Positions 35,168-43,272 of a DNA stretch of 44,131 nt are shown in pieces; position 1 is the stretch's first letter, and each line of letters begins with the position of its first letter. The notes below the pieces were generated by a model, which worked only from the letters and a program-made list of their open reading frames with translations, was not told the DNA's origin and made no database searches. The translations under genes were made by a program, and so were the position numbers. Origin of the DNA: an uncultured Lachnospiraceae bacterium (GTDB lineage: Bacteria > Bacillota > Clostridia > Lachnospirales > Lachnospiraceae); NCBI GenBank assembly GCA_904395885.1, contig CAJFOF010000046.1:1-44131 (forward strand), written 5' to 3'.

Positions 35168-35950
35168 TTATTTGTTTCCATTTGCTTTAATCGCCTTCAG
35201 CTCATCAAACACCACGTCATTGAGGACTTTAATATATGTTCCCTTCATTCCTGAAGAGCGGGATTCAATCACTCCCGCGCTCTCAAACTTTCTCAGGGCG
35301 TTAACAATCACAGAACGGGTAATACCTACCCTGTCTGCAATCTTGCTGGCCACCAAAATCCCCTCATTTCCATCCAGCTCTTCAAAAATATGAGTAATCG
35401 CTTCCAGCTCAGAAAAGGACAGGGTGCTGATCGCAGATTTGACAATCTGAATCTTTCTAGTTTCTTCTGCATTCTCTTCATTAACAGAACGCATCATCTC
35501 CAACCCTACAACGGTCGTTCCATACTCACTCAAAATGATATCATCAATATCATATTGTGCATCCGACTTATAAATAAACAAAGTGCCAAGTCTCTCTCCG
35601 GCAATATCAATCGGTGTAATAATCGCCTGATATTTCCTTACATTTTCTTCCGCGAATCCCAGAGTGGCCAAATTAACGTTTTCTTTTGTGGAAAGCACGC
35701 TGAGCAAACGCTCGTTTAACATTTTATCCACATAGCCGCCCACCTGATCTTCAATCAATTCTTCAATTTCGTCCACACCGGGCCAGATGCTGACCCCAAG
35801 GACCTTTCCCTTTTTACTGATCACCAAGATGTTGGATAACAGAATCTCACTCAAAACCTTACAAATATCATTAAAAACAAACTTGTGTGAATTGTTATTA
35901 TGCAACAGCTTGTTGATTTTTCTGGTTTTGTCCAGCAACTGTACACTCAT
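35168..35950 (-). CDS. codY: GTP- and branched-chain-amino-acid-sensing global repressor CodY
   Basis: A 260-residue DNA-binding regulator. The N-terminal GAF domain (about 1-155), which binds isoleucine/valine, includes LLDKTRKINKLL and GERLGTLFIYK. The C-terminal winged helix has ASKIADRVGITRSVIVNALRK (split at position 11 of the helix-turn-helix) and SSGMKGTYIKVLN. Length and both domains are complete. ATG has AGGAGG ten bases upstream. It is separated from topA by 126 bases with a promoter and ends in a strong terminator. In Firmicutes it represses amino acid and peptide uptake genes in rich conditions; an opp operon lies nearby. Confidence 0.97.
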   Translation of the reverse strand: MSVQLLDKTRKINKLLHNNNSHKFVFNDICKVLSEILLSNILVISKKGKVLGVSIWPGVDEIEELIEDQVGGYVDKMLNERLLSVLSTKENVNLATLGFAEENVRKYQAIITPIDIAGERLGTLFIYKSDAQYDIDDIILSEYGTTVVGLEMMRSVNEENAEETRKIQIVKSAISTLSFSELEAITHIFEELDGNEGILVASKIADRVGITRSVIVNALRKFESAGVIESRSSGMKGTYIKVLNDVVFDELKAIKANGNK

Positions 35951-35979
35951 TTTCCAAAACCTCCTTGCTCAGTTGAATA

Positions 35980-36053
35980 AATTTTCTGAAGCCGATATAT
36001 ATTACCTAAATTCTACCATGGTTTTTCAACAATCACAATAGTTTTTGGAAATT
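35980..36053 (-). promoter_or_regulatory. codY promoter with possible CodY box
   Basis: On the minus strand, in the topA-codY gap, -35 TTGTGA is 17 bases from -10 TAGAAT (near 36014-36042). Downstream, at 35980-35994, a 15-base stretch containing CAGAAAATT agrees with the CodY box AATTTTCWGAAAATT at 11 of 15 positions, with the second half perfect. This suggests autorepression from the 5' leader. Confidence 0.5.
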
Positions 36054-36076
36054 TTTTGATTTTTTAATAAATACTT

Positions 36077-38161
36077 TTATTTTGCTTTAATTTTCGTACG
36101 ATACCCACAGGCCTCATTAGAGCAAACCAACTGGCTTCCCTTTTCTACCATATAGCTTCCGCACTCCGGACACTTCTCCGCCGACGGCTTCTGCCAGGAC
36201 ATAAAATCACATTCTGGATTGGCCTCGCAGCCGTAATAACGCCGTCCCTTTTTAGTTTTCTTTATCACAACTTCTTTACCGCATTTCGGACAGGGAACGC
36301 CAATTTTTTCCAGATAAGGTTTCGTATTTTTGCACTCAGGAAAGCCAGGACATGCCAGGAACTTCCCATGTGGACCATATTTTATTACCATATTGCGGCC
36401 ACAGAGTTCGCACACCTCATCTGTAACCTCATCCGCTATGGTTACAGATTCCAGTTCTTTCTGAGCTTTTTGAACTGCTTCTTCCAAATCCGGATAAAAA
36501 TTCTCAATTACAGTCTTCCAATCTACGGAACCGTCTCCCACCTTATCCAACAGATACTCCAGATTGGCCGTAAACGTTGTATCCACGATGCTGGGAAAGC
36601 ATTGCTTCATCATCCGATTAACCACTTCTCCCAGTTCTGTCACATACAGATTTTTATTTTCCTTCACCACATACCGTCTTGCTAAAATAGTAGTGATCGT
36701 AGGTGCGTATGTGCTTGGTCGTCCAATTCCCTGCTCTTCCAGAGCTTTTACCAGTGAAGCTTCTGTATAATGGGCCGGCGGCTGAGTAAAATGCTGACTC
36801 GGCTCCAGTTCAGCCAATTCCAGCTTCATTCCTTTTTCCAGTCTTCCTACCAGAAGATTCTGCTCTTCCTTGTCCTCTTCCTGTGCGTATACGGACATAA
36901 AACCGTCAAAAACCAATTTTGAGGCTGTCAAGGTAAACAAATACTTTCCTGCTTTTATTTTGACTGTGGTTGTCTCGTACTTAGCCGGTTCCATTCGGCT
37001 GGCGGCAAATCGCTTCCAGATCAATTGGTACAGGCGGAACAGATCCCTTTGCAAGGAATCTTTTACAATAACAGGGGTTAAAGCAATATCAGTGGGGCGG
37101 ATTGCCTCGTGGGCATCCTGAATAATTTTACCCCCCTTTTTGCTGTCAGACTCAGCTTTCGCCACATACTGACTCCCATAGTGCTCCTCGATAAAACTTC
37201 TTGCAGCATGATCAGCTTCCTCGGCCACGCGAGTTGAATCTGTACGGAGATATGTGATCAGACCGATTGTCCCATAACCTTTTACTTCCACACCTTCATA
37301 TAGCTGTTGAGCCAGGCGCATTGTTTTCTGTGTTGAAAAATTCAACACCTTTGACGCTTCCTGCTGCAATGTACTGGTGGTGAAAGGAATTGGAGGTTTT
37401 TTCATCCTCTCCCCAGTTTTTAATTCCTCTACCACATAATCCTGATCTTTTAATTCGTCCAGGATCTTATCCGCTTCTTCTTTACTCCTAATCGGCAGCT
37501 TTCCCTCCCTGGTGCCATAAAACCGCGCATTCAAGTGCTTACGATTTCCGGGAGCTTTAAAAGCAGCATCAAGGTTCCAATACTCTTCCGGAACAAATGC
37601 ATTGATCTCATCCTCCCGGTCACATATCATCCGAAGAGCCACAGACTGCACACGACCGGCGCTCAGACCTCTTTTTACTTTCTCCCAGAGCAACGGGCTG
37701 ATCTTATAGCCCACCATTCTGTCCAGAACCCGTCTGGCCTGTTGGGCATCTACCAGGTTCATATCGATCTCTCTCGGATGCTTGATGGATGCTTTCACTG
37801 CATTTTTTGTGATTTCGTTAAAACTAATCCTATAAACTTTTTTGTCCTTCAATTCATCCAGCTTTAAGGCTTTCATCAAATGCCAGGAAATTGCCTCTCC
37901 CTCCCGATCCGGGTCGGTTGCCAGATAGATTTTGTCAGCTTTCTTAACTTCTTTTCGCAGCTTGGAAAGAATATCTCCTTTCCCTCGAATGGTAATATAC
38001 TTGGGTTCATAATCATGTTCGACATCAATCCCTAGCTGGCTTTTGGGGAGATCGCGAACATGGCCGTTGGACGCATCCACTTCATAAGTTGATCCTAAAA
38101 ATTTTTTAATCGTTTTTACTTTTGCAGGAGACTCTACGATTACCAGATTATTTGTTGCCAT
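36077..38161 (-). CDS. topA: DNA topoisomerase I
   Basis: A 694-residue type IA topoisomerase relaxing negative supercoils. The TOPRIM domain has VIVESPAKVKTIKK, SNGHVRDLP and ATDPDREGEAISWHL. The active-site tyrosine lies in GLITYLRTDSTR (near residue 300). Three C-terminal zinc ribbons follow: CELCGRNM...CPGFPEC, CPKCGKE...CEANPEC and CPECGSY...CSNEACGY. It starts 9 bases after dprA. The dprA-topA-codY order is common in Firmicutes. Confidence 0.98.
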   Translation of the reverse strand: MATNNLVIVESPAKVKTIKKFLGSTYEVDASNGHVRDLPKSQLGIDVEHDYEPKYITIRGKGDILSKLRKEVKKADKIYLATDPDREGEAISWHLMKALKLDELKDKKVYRISFNEITKNAVKASIKHPREIDMNLVDAQQARRVLDRMVGYKISPLLWEKVKRGLSAGRVQSVALRMICDREDEINAFVPEEYWNLDAAFKAPGNRKHLNARFYGTREGKLPIRSKEEADKILDELKDQDYVVEELKTGERMKKPPIPFTTSTLQQEASKVLNFSTQKTMRLAQQLYEGVEVKGYGTIGLITYLRTDSTRVAEEADHAARSFIEEHYGSQYVAKAESDSKKGGKIIQDAHEAIRPTDIALTPVIVKDSLQRDLFRLYQLIWKRFAASRMEPAKYETTTVKIKAGKYLFTLTASKLVFDGFMSVYAQEEDKEEQNLLVGRLEKGMKLELAELEPSQHFTQPPAHYTEASLVKALEEQGIGRPSTYAPTITTILARRYVVKENKNLYVTELGEVVNRMMKQCFPSIVDTTFTANLEYLLDKVGDGSVDWKTVIENFYPDLEEAVQKAQKELESVTIADEVTDEVCELCGRNMVIKYGPHGKFLACPGFPECKNTKPYLEKIGVPCPKCGKEVVIKKTKKGRRYYGCEANPECDFMSWQKPSAEKCPECGSYMVEKGSQLVCSNEACGYRTKIKAK

Positions 38162-38170
38162 ACTGACTCC

Positions 38171-39292
38171 TCATCCACAGTTTTTTCTGTAATAGTGGTT
38201 CGCCTCCTGTACAATGTAACCTTTTAGTTCCAGGTCGAGAAGAACCCCCATACATTCATGTACCGGCAAACCACTTTCATCTACAATCTCTTCAATAAAT
38301 TTTGGTTGTAAATCGAGGCAACTATACACCTTTTTTTCTTCCTTGGCAAGTCCCTTCTCATTTTTTTCCTGAATTCTTAATACTTTTTTACTTCTTATTC
38401 CAAAAAAATCCAGTACATCATTCGGTTCCAATAAAGGATAAGCCCCTCCCTGTATCAGCCTGTTGCACCCCGCGCTCAGTAAATCCGTAATTCTTCCTGG
38501 GACAGCAAAAATGTCTTTTCCCTGTTCCAAGGCAATCTCCGTTGTAATCAAAGAACCGCTTTTCTCCCTGGCTTCGATTACCAATATAACATCAGCCATG
38601 CCGCTGATAATTCTGTTCCGCATTGGAAAATTCCCGGCCCTTGGCGGTTCACCTAAACCGTATTCTGAAATGATTCCTCCGGTCTGCTCCATAATTTCAT
38701 AGAGTTCGTAGTTCTCTTTTGGATAGCAAATATTTATTCCGCATCCCAAAACCCCAAAGGTTGCCTTACCGGCTTCAACAGCTCCGCGATTGCCAGCACT
38801 GTCAATTCCTGCAGCAAGACCGCTGACGATCTGAATTCCATTCGCACTCAGCTCCCGCCCAAAATACTGTGCAATCTGTCTGCCGTAGCCAGAACATTCC
38901 CTAGCCCCTACGATCGCTGCCACAGGCTGTTCAGGTTCCGGTAATTTTCCTTTTATGTAAAGTCCCATTGGCCGATTTGCAATGTGAGAAAGCGCTTCCG
39001 GATAGTCCTCATCATAAGGTGTCAGAAAGCGAATCTTTCTTTTTCCTAATTCTTCGTATTCGCTTTCAGCCTGCCTCCTCCTCTCTGCTCCTTGCGCCGC
39101 TTTAAAACGCTCTGCTAAAGCCGGCGGTATCAGCTTTTTTTCCACCAATACTTTTTCTTCTATATTATATAGAGATGTCTTCTGTTTGATTCCGCTCCAA
39201 ACTCGTTCCGTAAATATCGGGCCAAAACCTGATATTCTGGAGAGCCAGAACAAGCACTGACGTTCTTCTTCGGTCAGTCTGGTTCCCATCAT
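38171..39292 (-). CDS. dprA: DNA processing protein DprA
   Basis: A 373-residue RecA loader for single-stranded DNA in transformation, also widespread in species not known to be competent. The Rossmann-like domain has AAIVGARECSGYGR, VSGLAAGIDSAG, LGCGINICYPKEN, FPMRNRIISGMAD and EKSGSLITTEIALEQGK. A winged-helix tail follows (FIEEIVDESGLPVHECMGVL). A TTG six codons earlier is open, but the ATG at 39292 has GGAGGAGG six bases upstream and overlaps the comM stop as ATGA. It is coupled to comM and topA. Confidence 0.95.
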   Translation of the reverse strand: MMGTRLTEEERQCLFWLSRISGFGPIFTERVWSGIKQKTSLYNIEEKVLVEKKLIPPALAERFKAAQGAERRRQAESEYEELGKRKIRFLTPYDEDYPEALSHIANRPMGLYIKGKLPEPEQPVAAIVGARECSGYGRQIAQYFGRELSANGIQIVSGLAAGIDSAGNRGAVEAGKATFGVLGCGINICYPKENYELYEIMEQTGGIISEYGLGEPPRAGNFPMRNRIISGMADVILVIEAREKSGSLITTEIALEQGKDIFAVPGRITDLLSAGCNRLIQGGAYPLLEPNDVLDFFGIRSKKVLRIQEKNEKGLAKEEKKVYSCLDLQPKFIEEIVDESGLPVHECMGVLLDLELKGYIVQEANHYYRKNCG

Positions 39293-40842
39293 GCAGTTCC
39301 TCCTCCCCAATACTTGTCTTCCAGTCCCCGGTAGCTAACCGCCTCAGCCAGATGAATTTTTGATATATATGTCTCATCGGCAAGGTCAGCAATCGTTCTG
39401 GCTACTCTTAAAATCTTATGTACTGATCTCCCGCTTAGCTTTTTTGCCGTGTAGATCTGTTCCAGAAACGTCTCCTCACTAGGTCTTAAACGGCAATGCT
39501 GTTTAATCTCTCTGATTCCCATTTCTCCGTTGCTACGTATTCCTGTATTGACAAAACGGTCTCTCTGCCTGTTCCAGGCTTTTATGACACGTTCCCTAAT
39601 TGCTTCGGATGTCTCTCCTCCTTCCCGTCTAAAATCCTGGTAGGCCATAGGAGCGCCCTCGGCACAAATATCGAATCTCTCTAAAATGGGCTTTGAAATT
39701 TTCCCAAGGTAGTGTTGAATCTGCCCTCTGCTGCACCGACAGCGCCCTCTGTCCGGATAGTACCCGCAAGGACACGGGTTCATCGCCGCCACCAGTATAA
39801 AGTTTGCTGGAAAAACGTACGTCCCATGGAGACGAGAAATCGATATAGAGCGTTCTTCCAAAGGCTGCCTCAATATTTCAATGGCTCTTGGCGCAAATTC
39901 CGGCAGTTCATCCAAAAAGAGCACGCCTCCGGAGGCTAGAGACAGTTCTCCTGGCTTTGGCACACTTCCTCCTCCCGCCAGAGCCTGCGGGCTCACCGTG
40001 TGATGGGGACTGCGAAACGGTCTTTGAGAAACCAATGGTTTTCCCGGCGGAAGAAGGCCGCAAATACTGTATATTTTAGAAATTTCTATTCTCTCTGCTT
40101 CTTCCATAGGCGGGAGAATGGTGGGCATCCTCTGAGCTACCATTGTCTTACCCGTTCCAGCCGCACCTATTATCAAAAGATTATGCCGTCCCGCTGCAGC
40201 AATCTCTGCTGCCCGCCTTAACATCAATTGTCCATTCACTTCGGAAAAATCCACTTTCCGCTCTTCTTCCCCACAAACAAAACTCGTTTTTCTTTCTGCC
40301 GCCAGTTTCTCCATAGTGTTTTTCTGTTCTTCCGGATGATGCAGAAACCTTATACACTCCTTTAACGTTCTGGGCGTAATGATTTCCATTCCCTCCACAG
40401 AATTTCCTTCCGCAAAATTTTCTTCCGGAATATAGCATCTGCGAAATCCTGCTCCCTTCGCTGCAGTCACAATGGGGAGAACTCCTCGCACTGCCTTGAT
40501 TTTTCCGTCCAACCCCAACTCACCTATAAAAACACTGTTCTCCGCAAATGACGACATATCAACGCCGAGAGATGCCAAAATTGCCAGTGCAATCCCAAGA
40601 TCATAGCTTGTCCCTGCTTTCCGGACTGATGCTGGCGACAGATTGATCACCGTCTTTTTGGGCGGCAGCGCAAAACCGCTGCCTCTTATAGCCGTTCGAG
40701 CTCTCTCCTGCGCTTCGCGTACTTCCGAAGACAAATACCCTACCATACAGGTGCCGGGCAGTCCGTTATTGGAATCTGCTTCCACACTCACGATTTGTCC
40801 CTCTATTCCGTGTATTCCACCGCTGTATATTTTGCTGAACAC
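39289..40842 (-). CDS. comM: ComM/YifB-family Mg-chelatase-like AAA+ helicase
   Basis: A 517-residue AAA+ protein; the Vibrio homologue drives branch migration during natural transformation. The N-terminal Lon-protease-like domain begins VFSKIYSGGIHGIEG and contains GLPGTCMVGY and VFIGELGLDGKI. The AAA core has Walker A GAAGTGKTM, RPFRSPHHTVS, Walker B GVLFLDELPEF and AMNPCPCGYY. Frame is open to 40926, but the GTG at 40842, with AAAGGTG seven bases upstream, gives the family N-terminus. It lies 26 bases after the DUF4130-type gene and overlaps dprA. Confidence 0.94.
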   Translation of the reverse strand: MFSKIYSGGIHGIEGQIVSVEADSNNGLPGTCMVGYLSSEVREAQERARTAIRGSGFALPPKKTVINLSPASVRKAGTSYDLGIALAILASLGVDMSSFAENSVFIGELGLDGKIKAVRGVLPIVTAAKGAGFRRCYIPEENFAEGNSVEGMEIITPRTLKECIRFLHHPEEQKNTMEKLAAERKTSFVCGEEERKVDFSEVNGQLMLRRAAEIAAAGRHNLLIIGAAGTGKTMVAQRMPTILPPMEEAERIEISKIYSICGLLPPGKPLVSQRPFRSPHHTVSPQALAGGGSVPKPGELSLASGGVLFLDELPEFAPRAIEILRQPLEERSISISRLHGTYVFPANFILVAAMNPCPCGYYPDRGRCRCSRGQIQHYLGKISKPILERFDICAEGAPMAYQDFRREGGETSEAIRERVIKAWNRQRDRFVNTGIRSNGEMGIREIKQHCRLRPSEETFLEQIYTAKKLSGRSVHKILRVARTIADLADETYISKIHLAEAVSYRGLEDKYWGGGTA

Positions 40843-40868
40843 TTCTATCACCTTTCCGGTTAATCCAA

Positions 40869-41624
40869 TCAACGGAATTCTGTCATGTATCCCCGGTATC
40901 TGAGAGGGAGATGGGTCCTCTGACACGCCGGATTTGTTCTCTCTTTTATCGCAATTTCATGATAAAAAATCTTCCACAGATCCGCATACCCGTTTTCATC
41001 TGTCTGCCAATTTTTGATCGTTTCCTCCATTTTAGAATCAACCTCACATAAAATCCACCCTTTCTGCGGGGTAAAAAGAACTGCCTGCTTTCTGTTTTCA
41101 TCAAAAATCATCCATGTTTCTCCGGACAGGCGATCTGAAAAATGAGGGGCCAAAAGCGGAAGAACAGCATTTTTCGGTCCGATCCGACTGAATAAAAGTC
41201 CTTCTCCTGTCTCTGAAAAACGAATGAATTCCATCCATTGGTGACTCTCTCTGCTGACATTCCGGCAAATCTGGAACAAATCGAAAACTGCCGGAACAGT
41301 CAGCATATTCATGACCCGTTTCCCATAATGAAATCCATATACTAAAAAGCGGTATATTTTATCCGCCCTGTCTGTATCCTGACTTAAAGAAGCAATATAA
41401 ATCTTCTCAAACGCCTCTTCACAAATTTTTGTCCGTACAGCTTTGATTACCTTTTCGGCCTTTTCAGATGATTCTTCAACAGAAATATATTCCACAAAAA
41501 GAGACATCTCAAAGCTCCCCTCTGTATCCAGCCGGACCTGGCTATGCCCCTTTTTCCCCATCCAGGCATCGTACACACCGCACAGTACCCCTTCAAACGA
41601 ATTCTTACAAATGTAGCTGGTCAT
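40869..41624 (-). CDS. DUF4130-type partner protein of the DNA-repair radical SAM (TIGR03915-like)
   Basis: A 251-residue protein of a family I recognise only by association, usually described as a probable DNA metabolism protein linked to a radical SAM gene. Visible family features: an N-terminal YICKNSFEGVLCGVYDAW, the middle FLVYGFHYGKRVMNML, FSETGEGLLFSRIGPKN and DENRKQAVLF, and a C-terminal AIKERTNPACQRTHLPLRYR. In some genomes this family is fused to a uracil-DNA-glycosylase-like domain; that domain is absent here. No signal peptide or membrane helix. It starts 18 bases after the radical SAM gene and precedes comM by 26 bases, so it is under the same SOS promoter. Function unknown. Confidence 0.85.
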   Translation of the reverse strand: MTSYICKNSFEGVLCGVYDAWMGKKGHSQVRLDTEGSFEMSLFVEYISVEESSEKAEKVIKAVRTKICEEAFEKIYIASLSQDTDRADKIYRFLVYGFHYGKRVMNMLTVPAVFDLFQICRNVSRESHQWMEFIRFSETGEGLLFSRIGPKNAVLPLLAPHFSDRLSGETWMIFDENRKQAVLFTPQKGWILCEVDSKMEETIKNWQTDENGYADLWKIFYHEIAIKERTNPACQRTHLPLRYRGYMTEFR

Positions 41625-41642
41625 TTTTTCTCCCGCTCCTTC

Positions 41643-43139
41643 TTAAAAATTCCCTCCTGCTGCTGCCTGAAGGTCTTCTTTTGAGGGCAATACCTCCAGA
41701 TTCATATCATCAAATAAAGATAACTGCCGATATGTGTCGCTGTGGGTAATATCCCACGCTTTTCTTCGTTCTTCTCCGATCAGTCCGGAAGTTATAAAAT
41801 CCTGTTCCAGGCGAACACCCTCCTGCATTTTTCCGGAACACGTAATGAAGTAAGACGCCCTTTTCAGCACAACTCCCAGTTTCTTCAGCGCCGGAAAATC
41901 CAAAGGGCAGCTTTTTCTGGCAGCAATAATTCTCCTGGCAGATTTTACACCGATACCCGGAACTCTCAACAACGTAGGGTAATCCGCCCGATTGATTTCT
42001 ATCGGAAACTTCTCCAGATGCCGGATTGCCCAGTCACATTTTGGATCCAGAAAGATGTTAAAGTTTGGATTTTCTTCTGTCAGAAGTTCATCTGCCTGAA
42101 ACCCATAAAACCTTAGAAGCCAATCCGCCTGATACAGCCTGTGCTCTCGAAGAAGCGGCGGGCCTCCGGGAAGGGCAGGCAGATCGGAATCATAGTTTAC
42201 CGGAACAAAAGCAGAAAAAAATACCCGCTTCAATCCGTAACTGCGATAAAGGGCTTCTGTTACTTTTATCATCTGATAATCATTCTCCGGTGTTGCCCCT
42301 ACTATCATCTGAGTGCTCTGTCCTGCAGGGACAAACACTCTGTCCCTTTGGATTTTTTGAGGGGAAAGGAATTTATATTCAGATCTGGTCTCTCTTGCTT
42401 CATCCGTCTCCAAACTAAAATCTTCCCTACTGGCGCTAGGCTGAAAGAGAGATGCTCCACCCGCAAAGCCCTCTCTGCCTTTTCCGTGCAGCAAGCGATT
42501 CTCCTCTCCCTTCAAAAGAATTTGACTGTGAATTCCCTGCTGAATCTGACGCATAGGTTTCAGTATCTTTTCTCTGGTTTTTCCAGGCGCCAGGCGCTTC
42601 AGCCCTTCTGCAGTGGGGAGTTCCAGATTAACACTCATGCGATCCGCTAAAAAACCAATTCGCTCAATCAGTTCCGCTGACGCACCTGGAATCGCCTTAA
42701 TGTGGATATAACCGTTAAAATGATAAGATGTCCTGAGCATGTACACTGCCTGGTAAATTTGCTCCATAGTATAATCTGCACTGTAAAAAACGCCCGAACT
42801 TAAAAACAATCCCTCAATATAATTTCTGCGGTAAAATTCTATGGTAAGCCGACAGACCTCTTCTGGTGTAAAAGCAGTTCTGACAGTATCATTGGAACAG
42901 CGATTGATACAATATTTGCAATCATAAATGCATTGATTTGTAAATAAAATCTTTAAAAGGGAAATGCAGCGCCCGTCTGCCGAGAAACTGTGACAGATTC
43001 CCGCTTCAACTGCATTTCCCAGAGATCCTGTTTTTCCTTTTCTTCCAACACCGCTGGATGTGCAGGCAACATCATATTTAGCTGCGTCTGTCAGTATTTT
43101 GAGTTTTTCTGAAATCGTTAAATTCTGCTGTATTACCAT
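41643..43139 (-). CDS. Putative DNA modification/repair radical SAM protein (TIGR03916-like)
   Basis: A 498-residue protein. CIYDCKYC (Cys70, 74, 77) is the radical SAM cluster motif; extra conserved cysteines lie at 26, 49, 58 and 81. The C-terminus has a helix-hairpin-helix DNA-binding element, LLRVPGIGVKSARRIIAAR (about 390-408). A polar, low-complexity insert runs about 211-265 inside the barrel. The combination of radical chemistry and HhH suggests a DNA lesion or base substrate. ATG is behind CGGAGGGA. It is the first gene after a promoter flanked by two LexA boxes, with the DUF4130-type partner next. The reaction is not known to me. Confidence 0.9.
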   Translation of the reverse strand: MVIQQNLTISEKLKILTDAAKYDVACTSSGVGRKGKTGSLGNAVEAGICHSFSADGRCISLLKILFTNQCIYDCKYCINRCSNDTVRTAFTPEEVCRLTIEFYRRNYIEGLFLSSGVFYSADYTMEQIYQAVYMLRTSYHFNGYIHIKAIPGASAELIERIGFLADRMSVNLELPTAEGLKRLAPGKTREKILKPMRQIQQGIHSQILLKGEENRLLHGKGREGFAGGASLFQPSASREDFSLETDEARETRSEYKFLSPQKIQRDRVFVPAGQSTQMIVGATPENDYQMIKVTEALYRSYGLKRVFFSAFVPVNYDSDLPALPGGPPLLREHRLYQADWLLRFYGFQADELLTEENPNFNIFLDPKCDWAIRHLEKFPIEINRADYPTLLRVPGIGVKSARRIIAARKSCPLDFPALKKLGVVLKRASYFITCSGKMQEGVRLEQDFITSGLIGEERRKAWDITHSDTYRQLSLFDDMNLEVLPSKEDLQAAAGGNF

Positions 43140-43158
43140 CGTTCCCTCCGATTTTCTC

Positions 43159-43224
43159 GAACATTTGTTCTTTTAGTGTATCATATATCGGCTAAAAAAA
43201 CAACGGTTTTTAGAACATTTGTTC
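43159..43224 (-). promoter_or_regulatory. SOS promoter with two perfect LexA boxes
   Basis: GAACATTTGTTC occurs twice (43159-43170 and 43213-43224), exactly fitting the Gram-positive LexA (DinR) core GAAC-N4-GTTC. Between them, on the minus strand, -35 TTGTTT (43198-43203) is 17 bases from -10 TACACT (43175-43180). The downstream box covers the transcription start and the upstream box lies just behind the -35, an ideal geometry for repression. It controls the radical SAM gene. Confidence 0.85.
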
Positions 43225-43272
43225 TGTATCTCCAGCAAAACTTCTGCAACCATCCGCTTTCTATAATCCAAT

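Noticed and set aside
40843-40926. 28-codon N-terminal extension of comM
   Set aside because: It runs into the preceding gene; the GTG at 40842 has a good ribosome site and fits the usual FSKIYSGG start.
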